Part shown: positions 1 through 9,142 of the stretch, piece after piece
Numbering within the stretch: the stretch's first letter is position 1
Layout: every line of letters starts with the position of its first letter
Translations under genes and position numbers: made by a program
The notes under the pieces: model-generated
What the model was told of the DNA's origin: nothing
What the model saw: only the letters and a program-made list of their open reading frames with translations
Databases searched by the model: none
Assembly (NCBI GenBank): GCA_003194525.1
Contig: NBIV01000498.1
Location: forward strand, 1-34,763
Origin: Gracilariopsis chorda
Lineage: Eukaryota > Rhodophyta > Florideophyceae > Gracilariales > Gracilariaceae
Direction of reading: 5' to 3'
Length of the DNA stretch: 34,763 nucleotides

Positions 1-2079
1 ACAATGCAATAGCCGAGCGCATCAATCGCACTATGGAGGAAGCTGCTCGAGCTTTGCTCATACAGGCAAGTCTCCCAGAGTGCTTGTGGCCATACGCATT
101 AAAGCACGTCATACATGTTCGCAATAGGGTTTATCACTCAGCAACTGGAAGCAGGCCTTACCTTTTGATGACTGGTTCAAAACCATCCCTGAAGCATGTC
201 AAAGTGTTTGGGTGTGCTGCGTTCGTGCTTAAGATGAAACCGGATACCAAGTTCGAGTCTCGTGCACTTGAGGGAGTGTACTTGCAGACTCTTGAGCATG
301 GTGTGTATGATGTTTTAGTCAATGATAGTGATGAGATTCCACGCATTGTAAAGTCTCGGCATGTGACATTTGACGAGTCCAAGTTCCCTGGGGCACCATT
401 TCTGGAACATGTTATGAGTGATGAAGGTGCATCAGATGATACTTATGAATGCACAGATCACTCTGAAATCGATACTGAGAGTGGTAGTATGGTTTCTGTG
501 GGCACCCCATTCGGACATTGAGAGTGATACGGAACATATTGAATCCACTCCTATACCAACGGCACAGAGCATTGAAAGCGGTACCGATCATCCAGATGAT
601 AGCGAGCATACTTCTGGTGACGATTCGGACCCAAACAATTGTGGTGAGCATGCCCCAAGTGCTAGTCAACATACTTCGGACACTGATGTCTTACCGGAAT
701 CTGAACCAGAACCACGCTATCCTCGCCGTACACGACGTGCACCAGCTAAGTGGTGGTACATGGCCGGTAGTGCAACGTCACAAATGGATATTACTACCAG
801 TGATGAACCTACTGTGGGCGAAGCACTGTCTGCCACACCACTTGAAGCAGAGCCTTTGGAAGGGTGCCATTGATGAAGAACTGACATCTCTGGAGGAGAA
901 GAACACTTGGGAGGAGGATGAATCACCTGCCTCTCAGCCTCTTCCTACTCATGTCATTCTAAAACGTAAAGCGCGATGCCAAAGGATCAGTTGAGAGATT
1001 CAAGGCTAGGGTTGTGGCTGGTGGCAATCACCAGACATACGGGCAGAACTACATGGAGACATATGCGCCAGTAGTGCCATTTAGCCTGGTCCGCATGTTC
1101 CTGTACGTCGCACTTTGTTTTCAGATGTATGTGGCTCAAGTAGATGTTAAGACTGCATTTCTCAACGGTGAGCTTAAAGAAGACGTGTGGGTGATGTCGC
1201 CGCGTGGTGTTCCTGGTCTGACCACAAAGTGCTATAAGTTACTCAAGGCTATGTACGGTTTGAAACAGGCTCATCTAGCATGGCACACCAAGTTCAAGCA
1301 GACATGAAGATAGGTACAGCCGGACAACTCCTTGGTGTCAAGCTGGGACAGTCGCTGTATATTGAAAGTATACTTCGACGATTTGGTCTCCAGAACGCTA
1401 AGCCAGTACCTAGCCCTATGGTGGAGTGCTTCTTCACATCTCTAGCAATGGAGGAGGACAAATCACCAATGGATGTGCAGTTGTACCAGCAGATGAATCG
1501 GGTCTCTGCTTGTACTTTGGCACTAACGTACTAGGTTGGAATATACTTGCAGCCAGTTCTAATCCTGGCTCGTTTTCAGAGTGCTCCTACCGGCTTGGTG
1601 TGTCCACAAAGCAGTGAAGTCGTGTGCTCAGGTACCTGTGTGGAACGCGACAGCATGGGCTATGCTTACAGGGCTGGATCGCTAGATCTGCATGGTTTTG
1701 ATGGACTCTGACTACGCTGGAGATACTACGAGTCGGAAGTCGATGTCCGGGTATAATCGTTAAACTTGGGTCAGCAACCTGCTGGTATGGTGGTAGAAAA
1801 CAAGCGTCAGTTGCGCTATCCACTGGCGAGGCGGAGTACTATGCTCTGACTTTGGCTGCACAGGAAGTGGTATGGGTTGCTCGTGTGCTACGGGAATGCG
1901 GCTTCGACATGAAACCTTTGGTTCCTCTACACTCTGACAACCAGTGCGCATTGGAGTGGGCTGGTGGTGAAAGGTGTCCTTCTAGTCGTGCTAAGCACAT
2001 TGATGTAAAGGTTCACTTTATCCGAGATCTCATAAGAGACAATGTGATTAGTGTTTCAATACGTCTGTTGAAGTGTTGA
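1..2079 (+). pseudogene. CopA A1 pol remnant (integrase end, RT, RNase H), multiply frameshifted
   Basis: The translation begins in the integrase core (NAIAERINRT, containing the catalytic Glu) and continues through the integrase C-terminal part, an acidic linker, the basic YPRRTRRAP stretch, RT and RNase H. Compared with A3 there are extra bases near 514, 845, 964, 1497, 1509, 1527, 1541, 1592, 1618, 1668 and 1755. A 219-bp deletion at about 1304-1310 has GAAGA microhomology at its ends and removes the RT YVDD catalytic box. The AQVDVKTAFLNGE motif survives, as do the RNase H segments STGEAEYYAL and SDNQCALEW. The frame ends at TGTTGA, the first six bases of the LTR. No functional RT could be made. 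Some single-base insertions may be assembly errors rather than decay. Confidence 0.9.
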
Positions 2080-2799
2080 ACTCTTACAAGTGGTCGAGTG
2101 CCTGGCCAACCCCCACAGAAGATGTCAGCTTGGTCCAAAAACCAAACTTCAGGGGACGATGGGCACTTTTGGAGCCCGTCGCTCCAAAAGCGCATATGCG
2201 CCTCTGCTCAAACCCAACTTGAAACGGCAATGTGGTTGGCTACTGCAAAATGCTATATGCATTGTATACCGTACAAGTGTTATGGAGTGTATGGTACTAG
2301 ATTGCGGATATGCACAAGTGGAGCAATGTGGTTGGTCCAAGTGTGCGCGCAGTAGACGGTTGTGCTGCAATACCGAAGATGCGAATGGGAGCTGTATTGG
2401 GTGATTTGGGACAATGTGCGTTTGCGGGCTGCGCGGAGGGGTTGGAGTGCAAGGATGGTAATTGTTGATTTTTTAGAGCTGGTTCCAGATCAAGGGACTG
2501 GCAATGGATTTGCCGCATTGATTGATTTAGTTATTTGAAATTGTGACCCTCTAGATTGTGTGCGCTTTTCGTGTACACCTGCACACACGAATAACGTGTA
2601 GTGTAATGGTGCAACCACCGCCGTCGCTTGCTGCGACGACGGTGAAGTGTGTGCGGTAGGGTATATGTAGATTGGCTTTGCCTGCTGTCGAGTAAACTGG
2701 TCGACGAAGGCTGACAACCTTCCTTGTTTTATTTTCTTGTTTCCTCTTCCTCCCGTTGTTTCTTCCCTTTTGTTTTCATAACCCGCGTGCGTTGCAACA
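2066..2799 (+). repeat. CopA A1 3' LTR (734 bp)
   Basis: Starts TGTTGAAGTGTTGAAC and ends GCGTTGCAACA, so it has TG...CA ends with TGTTG/CAACA inverted termini. It is nearly identical to the 733-bp CopA LTRs at 5877, 25156 and 30908. It contains the shared U3 block with the GCGCATATGCGC palindrome and an inverted CCAAT box, a GC hairpin (CCGCCGTCG...CGACGACGG, one mismatch) and a weak TATATG box followed by a pyrimidine-rich end. It is followed by CopB pol and not by a primer site, so it is a true 3' LTR boundary. It shares several variants with the A2 5' LTR that the array-internal LTRs do not have. Confidence 0.93.
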
Positions 2800-5038
2800 T
2801 GGCAAAGCACAGAAACTGCCATTTCTGGGCAAGTTTTGAAAGATCTGACAACGTTGGAGACATTGTGCACTCAGACATTATGGGTCCATTAGTGCCATCG
2901 TTCCCAGATCGATTCCGGTATGCATCTGGATTTGTGGATGATCACTCGCGATATGCAGTACTTGGGTTCATGATGCATAGGTCTGAGATTGCACAAGTGT
3001 TCTTGGGTGTGAGACAGAAGCTCAAACAGCTGGGAGGAGAGCATGTGCTTATTCGAAAACTGCACTCTGACAATGCCGAAGAGTACATTGCCTTGCAAGA
3101 GAATCCCAAGAATGGTCTCCAGGAGGTATCGTTTTCTCCACCGTATACCCCAGAACATAATGCCATTGCAGAGCGCATCAATCGCACTATGGGTGAAGCT
3201 GCCCGAGCTTTGCTCATTCAAGCAAATCTTCCAGAATTTTTGTGGTCATATGCACTGAAACATGTTATTTATGTTCGCAATAGAGTGCCGCACTCCACCA
3301 CTGGCGTAACACCGTATGTGCTAGTGACTGAAACCAGGGCTTGTTTGAAGTATGTCAGAGTATTTGGATGTGCCGCATATGTATTAAAAATGAACCCGGG
3401 CACCAAGTTCGAATCTCGTGCACTTGAGGGAGTGTACTTGCAGACTCTTGAGCATGGTGTTTATGAGGTCCTAGTTACTGATGACGATGATATTCCTCGA
3501 ATAGTAAGGTCCCGTCATGTCACTTTTGATGAATCTAGGTTCCCTGGTGCACCATATCTCAGCAACTATATGGATGACGAAAGCACATCAGATAGTACTT
3601 ATCATTCTGAGAACGATATGGATAGCATCAGTTCGGATGAATTCTCTGTTGATGATGTTGAAAACATCATGTCAAACTCAGAAAACGGTACAATAGACCA
3701 CCCTGAGGCTCCAACAGACATTATGGTTGACCCTGCAACAGTAAACTTTGATACTGCCGAGGACAGTTCGAGTGATGAAGAGCAGTCAAATGACGATGGA
3801 GGTGACATTGAACAGGAAAATGTTGACTCTGAGTCACAATCACGGTATCCTCGTCGCACAAGGCGTGCACCACAACGCTGGTGGCATATGGCTGGCACTG
3901 CCAAATCTGACGTTGAGGTGACCACGAGTGATGATCCCACACTAAAGGAAGCACTGTATGCCACCCCAACTAAAAGAGAGCAATGGCTAAATGCCATTGA
4001 TGAAGAGTTGGCATCTTTAGAATACAAGGCTACATGGATTCCTGATGACTCACCAAAGTCCGAGCCACTACCAACGCATGTCATACTGAAGGTGAAACTT
4101 GACGCAGATTACTCCGTTGACCGATTTAGAGCTCGAATAGTGGCTGGGGGCAACCACCAGACATATGGTCAGGACTACTTAGAGACGTATGCACCAGTTG
4201 TTTCGTTCAATTTGGTTCGCATGTTCCTGTACCTGATGTTGTGTATGCAGATGTTTGTTGCACAGGTTGACATAAAGACAGCGTTCCTTAATGGTGAACT
4301 CAAAGAAGATGTGTGGGTGATGTCACCGCGTGGCATTCCTGGTCTCAAGTCACAATGCTACAAACTGCTAAAGGCGATATACGGGCTTAAGCAGGCTCAT
4401 CTGGCATGGCATACGAAGTTCAGCACGGACATTACAGGCATAGGTTTTGAAGAACTACCCAGTGCACCATGTGTTTTCAGGCGCAAACTAGCCGGCAGCA
4501 CTTACGCATACATCCTGGTATACGTAGATGACCTTCTCATATTTACGGGAACTGCTGAACAACGTTCCCACATAGTGGAGGAGCTCAAGTCACTGTTTGA
4601 CCTACGTGTTGAGACTCGTGTCAGAATGTATCTTGGTGTTGAATTAAGCTGGAACATGGACTCCAATGGCTATTTGTTAGGTGTGAAACTAGCACAGCCG
4701 TTGTATGTCAGTGGAATGTTACGTCGGTTTGGACTGGAAGGTAGCAAGCCTGCACGAAGCCCAATGGTGGAATCCTTCTTTTCCTCGCTTGATGCGGAGG
4801 AGGACAAGTCCCAATTTGAAGTCCAGTTGTATCAGCAGATGATCGGGTCTCTGCTGTACCTGGCATTACGCACGCGTTTGGACATATTGGCACCTGTACT
4901 TATCCTAGCACGCTTTCAGAAAGCACCAACTCGGTATTGTCATCGAGCGGTGAAGCGCGTGCTAAGGTATTTACGTGGCACTACTCACCATGGACTTGTT
5001 TATCACCGTGGGAACCTGCTGCTGAATGGTTATGTGGA
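2800..5038 (+). pseudogene. CopB pol fragment B1 (integrase core, RT, start of RNase H)
   Basis: Translates without a stop and is closely related to the CopC polyprotein from about its residue 528 to 1273. Visible motifs: integrase HSDI with the first catalytic Asp near 2874, HSDNAEEY for the second, NAIAERINRT for the Glu, the acidic linker, YPRRTRRAPQRWW, RT QVDIKTAFLNGE, and YVDDLLIF at 4521-4544. Over the first ~14 codons a missing G (after AAAG) and an extra T (AAGTTTTGAA) offset each other, so a short stretch is read out of frame. It stops after NGYVD of RNase H, exactly where the B2 LTR begins. Gag, protease and the zinc-binding part of integrase are absent here and presumably lie left of A1. 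An apparent start codon at 2724 lies in the A1 LTR and is not a real start. Confidence 0.88.
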
Positions 5039-5851
5039 TGTTGATGTTAGCACATAGTCGAGTGCCTGGTAGTCCTGGGACATCGTAAAGCAACACTTGG
5101 AACCAAAGTTTGATATAACGGAGGGCTGTCCTTGGGACCTGCTCTACAAAAGCGCATATGCGTGTGTTCTCAAACCCAACGTGAAACGGGCATATGATTG
5201 GCTACTGCAAATACTCATATGCAACGTATTGGTTACAAGTGTTATGCATTCTATGGGTCCTGGGCACGGAACTGGCCACTTGGCATAAGGTGAATGGGCA
5301 TGGTACTGAAGAATATGTGTGGCTACATGTGGTTTACAGGTATATGGAAGTGTGTCATGTGTGCACTTGTGCAAGTAAGCACGTGCCATGCACGCAACAC
5401 ACCTAGGGTATGTACATGGATGCGGTGGCATGTGTATTTGTGCTTTGTCATTGTCATGATGATGCGAGGAAGTGTGTATACAGTGCTGCAGCATGCTGGC
5501 ACATTGTTGGCATGTGCGGTTCACTTATTGTGCGTTGTTGGCTGCTTGGTTCACTTGGTGTGCGTGGTTGCAATGTGTTGTAATGTTGTTATGCCTGGTT
5601 GTACTAAGCTGTAATCAGTTTGTGCAACCCTTATTGTGTTATGTTTGATTATGATTGGTAGTATTGGGTGTCCCCACTTAGTGCTGTAGGGTTTTCTTGT
5701 AGTGGAAGTGCGAAGTAGATGTGCTATATAAGACTCTGAAGTCGCAGTACCAAGTAAACTCGGCCCCAAGCCTGGCAACCTTCACTCTTTATTTTCTTTC
5801 TTTCTTACCTTTTTCATTTCCGCCGAAGCCCAACTATCGTTTAGATCATCA
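5039..5851 (+). repeat. CopB 5' LTR of element B2 (813 bp)
   Basis: Starts TGTTGATGTTAGCAC and ends AGATCATCA. It is alignable over its length with the CopC LTR (811 bp). The next bases are a GGTTATGGGCCCAG primer site, so this is a 5' LTR and not the 3' LTR of the pol fragment before it. It carries the shared U3 block (palindrome-like GCGCATATGCGT at about 5152, inverted CCAAT GATTGGCTA), a second ATTGGTAGTATTG block, TATATAAG at 5725-5732 and the downstream CCAAGTAAACTCG motif. The upstream bases GTGGA (5034-5038) would be its target duplication; the right copy is not in the window. Confidence 0.85.
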
Positions 5852-5876
5852 GGTTATGGGCCCAGAGCGTCGATAT
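5852..5876 (+). other. CopB B2 primer-binding site and leader stub
   Basis: GGTTATGGGCCCAG (5852-5865) is complementary to CUGGGCCCAUAACC, the anticodon arm of eukaryotic initiator tRNA-Met. The AGAGCGTCGA that follows matches the start of the CopA and CopC leaders. The element is then interrupted by the A2 LTR at 5877; the five bases before it, GATAT, are the candidate target duplication. Confidence 0.8.
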
Positions 5877-6609
5877 TGTTGGAGTGTTGAACTCTACAAG
5901 TGGTCGAGCGCCTGGCCAACCCCCACAGAAGGTGTCAGCTTGGTCCAAAACCAAACCTTCAGGGGACGATGGGCACTTTTGGAGCCCCTCGCTCCAAAAG
6001 CGCATATGCGCCTCTGCTCAAACCCAACGTGAAACGGCAATGTGATTGGCTACTGCAAAATGCTATATGCATTGTATACCGTACAAGTGTTATGGAGTGT
6101 ATGGTACTGGATTGCGTATATGCACAAGTGGAGCAATGTGGTTGGTCCAAGTGTGCGCGCAGTAGACGGTTGTGCTGCAATGCCGAAGATGCGAATGGGA
6201 GCTGTATTGGGTGATTTGGGACAATGTGCGTTTGCGGGCTGCGCGGAGGGGTTGGAGTGCAAGGATGGTAATTGTTGATTTTTTAGAGCTGGTTCCAGAT
6301 CAAGGGACTGGCAATGGATTTGCCGCATTGATTGATTTAGTTATTTGAAATTGTGACCCTCTAGATTGTGTGCGCTTTTCGTGTACACCTGCACACAGGA
6401 ATAACGTGTAGTGTAATGGTGCAACCACCGCCGTCGCTTGCTGCGACGACGGTGAAGTGTGTGCGGTAGGGTATATGTAGATTGGCTTTGCCTGCTGTCG
6501 AGTAAACTGGTCGACGAAGGCTGACAACCTTCCTTGTTTTATTTTCTTGTTTCTTCTTCCTCCCGTTGTTTCTTCCCTTTTGTTTTCATAACCCGCGTGC
6601 GTTGCAACA
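5877..6609 (+). repeat. CopA A2 5' LTR (733 bp)
   Basis: Starts TGTTGGAGTGTTGAACTC and ends GTTGCAACA directly before the primer site. I place the start at 5877 and not eight bases later, because TGTTG(G/A)AG is shared by all four CopA LTRs although their flanks differ, and because it matches the TGTTGR start of the CopC and CopD LTRs. It holds GCGCATATGCGC at 6000-6011, an inverted CCAAT box GATTGGCTA at 6044-6052, a GC-rich hairpin near 6429-6453 and TATATG at 6472-6477. By eye it differs from the A2/A3 junction LTR at roughly ten positions. Confidence 0.92.
5996..6100 (+). promoter_or_regulatory. Shared U3 block in CopA LTR
   Basis: AAAAGCGCATATGCGC, then ACCCAACGTGAAAC, GTGATTGGCTACTGCAAA, a TATATGCAT-like stretch and GTACAAGTG. 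The same order and spacing occurs in the CopB, CopC and CopD LTRs, whose remaining sequence differs more. TAGCCAATCA (reverse strand) matches the CCAAT/NF-Y consensus, so an enhancer or upstream promoter role is inferred. Confidence 0.65.
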
Positions 6610-6623
6610 GGTTATGGGCCCAG
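6610..6623 (+). other. CopA A2 primer-binding site (initiator tRNA-Met, internal)
   Basis: GGTTATGGGCCCAG directly follows the LTR end CAACA. It is the reverse complement of the conserved anticodon stem-loop of eukaryotic initiator tRNA-Met and not of the tRNA 3' end. This indicates priming from a cleaved half-tRNA, as known for Drosophila copia and yeast Ty5. Confidence 0.85.
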
Positions 6624-6952
6624 AGCGTCGACTTTCTGCAGACGTCGCGCTCTACTAATATCTCTTTGGATTCTACGAAGACTGGTTTTTCTTTAGCGCA
6701 GGTACGCGTTGCGTTGCGAGCGAGCGAATCTTGTGGAAGTCGAGTGGCAGTGGTGAAAGTAGGCAAAGCGTTCAGAGACACCTTCTCTGGTAAGCCGACC
6801 TGCGCCTGTTCCGATCCCTGCTTCTTTGCTTCAGCGCACAAGGAAGACCGCGCTATTTTCTGGCAAGCGACTAGAAGGGGTTAGCTGGTGAAAGCTTATC
6901 GCGTCAGCTACTAGCCTCCCTTGGACGTCTCGTACGGATTGTAAGGCCCCTC

Positions 6953-7075
6953 GCTCTGAAGTGCGCAGAGCAGGATTGGTTGCAGAAACCGCATCTCACC
7001 TGGAGAGAGTTACCAGGGACCAGAGGATTCGGACCTCTAGGGTAGCGGGGATAGTATCTCTTGCTAGTGCGCCCG
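6953..7075 (+). promoter_or_regulatory. Conserved structured leader RNA module (A2)
   Basis: Consecutive hairpins: GCTCTG(6953)/CAGAGC(6966), GGTT(6978)/AACC(6987), CCTGG(6999)/CCAGG(7013), AGAGG(7022)/CCTCT(7034). They are followed by the invariant AGGGTAGCGG (7039-7048) and GTGCGCCCG (7067-7075). CopC and CopD have the same layout with different but still complementary stems. A packaging, dimerisation or translation-control signal is inferred. Confidence 0.65.
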
Positions 7076-7396
7076 TCTTAAGAAGTTTTATTTCTGTCCA
7101 GGCTCGTATCAGTACGTCCTGTGAGTATACTCCGGGCGTTGAGTACCCGAACTCTGCCTGTGATCGCGTACGAGACGCGTCTCGACAAGCGTAGTAGACT
7201 TGGTTACACGGTCTACGCTGAAGTTTTCGCTGTTGAGTGTTTGAGATTCTTCTCCGCTCCAGTTTTTCTGGTTCTTTGTGTAACAGAAGCCTTGAAATCC
7301 CTCTTTCGGCTTCAATACATTGCGTGGATATCACTACATTTGGCATCTACATAGTTGCTTTTGTTGCTTTTCTTTGGTTCTAGTCCCGTAGGAACC

Positions 7397-8363
7397 ATGT
7401 CCGACTCCGAAGTTGAAACGGAATCCACATCTGGAATGAAAATTCCTCGTTTCCATGGTACGCGTGGTGATGATTATATGCTGTGGCGTCACCGTCTCCG
7501 TGCTGCATGCCGTATTAATGGTGTCTGGAATGTCGCGAATCCCTGTGGGGTTCAATCTACCACAGATATTTCAACTCAAGACACAACTACCGCAGGTAGT
7601 GGCACTGAAATAGCAACTCCCCGTATCATTGCGAAACGAGAAAAGGCTTGTGGTATCATCATCTGTGCTCTTGGTGATGCTCCATTACGCGTAGTCATGG
7701 ACGTGGATGATGATCCTGCACGTATGTTGCAACTCTTGGATGGACGTTATGCCTCCAATAGGACTGTATCTAGAATTGCAGTGCAGACACGATTGTTCCG
7801 AATGTCGTACAGCGGTGAGAACATGTCCAGCTATGTGGATCAATACACGGCATTGTTCGCTCAGTTAGACCGTATGGGCAAGGATGCTGCTATACCGGAG
7901 TCTCACAAGGCACCTATGCTACTTGCTTCCATTGATCCGAACAGTTCGTTGGAGTCCACGGCTGCTGCACTCCGTACCAAGGACATATCGGAACTGACTT
8001 GGGACTATGTGGCAACCACTTTGATCGATGAGTACAATGCTCGTCTGGTCAGTTCTTCTAGTTCTGGACGTACGCGAAGACGAAAGAAGAACAGAAGCAA
8101 AGGTTCTGGTGGTTCACGTGTGTCCCAATACTCCAGTCACACTCACATCAGGGATGGAAGTGACTCTGATGATCGGCCAAGTACAACTGGTAGAGCATAC
8201 GTGGTGTCCAGTAACAGGACTTATCACTGTGAATTCTGTGATCGTGATGGTCACACAAAGGACAGATGCCATGTGAATCCCGATAACCCAGATAATCACT
8301 TACCCAAAAGCATCCTGGACAAGCTTAACATCAAATCGAAGAGCAAATCTGGGGCGTCCAAGT
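7397..8363 (+). CDS. CopA A2 Gag and start of protease region (interrupted by CopD)
   Basis: Encodes the structural Gag protein that forms the virus-like particle. The frame opens at ATG 7397 (MSDSEVETESTSG), with GGAACC before it; the same start and context exist in A3, A4 and CopC. An upstream TTG-initiated extension in the LTR-proximal leader is not needed. The copia Gag core (IPRFHG...LWRHRLRAACRINGVW, then ALGDAPLRVVMDVDDD) covers about residues 15-215. A Ser-rich and Arg/Lys-rich tract follows. A CCHC zinc knuckle (C-FC-DRDGH-TKDRC) begins near nucleotide 8228. There is no stop before the insertion. CopD enters after GASK, so this copy can make only a truncated Gag with a CopD-LTR tail. 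The frame resumes at 15189. Confidence 0.88.
8359..8363 (+). repeat. Target-site duplication of CopD, left copy (CAAGT)
   Basis: CAAGT lies directly before the CopD 5' LTR and again directly after the 3' LTR (15184-15188). The unoccupied site is seen in A3 and A4 as a single CAAGT in GTCCAAGTCTTGC. Confidence 0.96.
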
Positions 8364-9142
8364 TGTTGGCAGTAGTACCTGTGCTGTCACTGAAAACCAA
8401 ATGTTCCGGGGAGCATGGGCTGTTTTAGAGGGTACCTCTGCAAAAGCGCATATGCGCGTGTGCGCGAACCCAACGTGAAACTGGCTTCTGATTGGCTACT
8501 GCAAATGTACATATGCAACGTGGTGCGTACAAGTGGTATGGCATAACTGGATCGGTTGGACACACCCACGTGTCCAGCTACTACAGTGGTCACAGTGTAC
8601 GTTGTGTGCAGGGGGTACTGGTGAAGTGGTTGACACCTGGTACAAGTGGTACAGCAGTGGTTGGTACAATGGTAAGGTGCGCATGCACTGTCAACAGGTT
8701 TACACATGCACGGGTATATTGATGACGTGGGTGTTGTGTGCATTGCCACATGATGACATGGCACTAACACCACAGGTTACGTGCCGACTTACCGTGACGT
8801 GTTGACTTACCGTGATGTGTTGGCATGTGCTGGCGTGTGTTGGAGTCGTGAATTTGTGCCTTGTCATGGTCATGTGTATGCACGTAACTATTACAGAACG
8901 TTGGTGCGTTGGTGTGCGTTGGTGTAATGAGGTTGTGCTGAGCTGGCTATGTCATGTTAGATGATGATTGGTAGTATTGAGTGTCCCTGCTTAGTGGTTT
9001 AGGTTTTACTTGTAGTTGGTGTTCCCGCGCAATTCGAGTTTAGAGTGGTATATAAGATGTGCCTGAAGGACCTCCAAGTAAATCCAAGCCAGAGCTGGCG
9101 AACTTCCCTTCCATCCCCTCAACTTCCTTTCAACTTTCAACA
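8364..9142 (+). repeat. CopD 5' LTR (779 bp)
   Basis: TGTTGGCAG...TTTCAACA. Contains GCGCATATGCGC at 8446-8457, the inverted CCAAT box, an 18-bp direct repeat (GACTTACCGTGAYGTGTT, 8786-8803 and 8804-8821), reiterated CGTTGGTGTG near 8898-8925, a GATTGGTAGTATTGAGTGTCC block shared with CopB/CopC, and TATATAAG at 9049-9056 followed by CTCCAAGTAAATCC. It differs from the 3' LTR only by five against four Gs near 8613. Confidence 0.96.
9049..9056 (+). promoter_or_regulatory. CopD TATA box (5' LTR)
   Basis: TATATAAG. The same word stands at the matching place in the B2 LTR (5725-5732), and TATATAAC in the CopC LTRs. Each is followed by an AGTAAA-containing motif, so this is the probable core promoter that starts the genomic RNA. 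Confidence 0.7.

Larger units (their letters stand above)
1..2799 (+). mobile_element. CopA copy A1, 3' part (truncated by window edge)
   Basis: Right-hand part of a Ty1/copia element: pol from the integrase core onward, then a 3' LTR. It matches the better preserved A3 copy (from about 28651) almost base for base, apart from many one-base indels and one 219-bp deletion. The LTR ends in CAACA at 2799 and the next base begins CopB pol, so A1 is an insertion into B1. The expected 5-bp duplication is TGGCA (2800-2804), whose partner lies left of the window. Orientation is plus. Confidence 0.9.
6610..7396 (+). other. CopA A2 untranslated leader (787 nt)
   Basis: Region between the 5' LTR and the gag start with no convincing ORF. 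Just past the primer site AGAGCG (6622-6627) can pair with CGCTCT (6648-6653). The distal half is homologous to the CopC and CopD leaders. It ends in GGAACCATGTC, a good start-codon context. Confidence 0.8.

Noticed and set aside
5144..5524. Open frames of 60-126 codons inside LTRs (also 8387-8773, 17238-17618, 23123-23503)
   Set aside because: They lie in U3 sequence, recur with every LTR copy on either strand, and have no recognisable domains; they are by-products of LTR conservation.
6790..6835. Intron-like GGTAAG...TTTGCTTCAG in the CopA leader
   Set aside because: Both ends fit GT-AG, but the span is only about 45 nt, it has no clear branch point, and nothing shows it is spliced; kept as leader.
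7355..7396. Upstream extension of CopA gag from a TTG codon (14 codons)
   Set aside because: The ATG at 7397 has good context and matches the CopC start; the extension has no equivalent in CopC.
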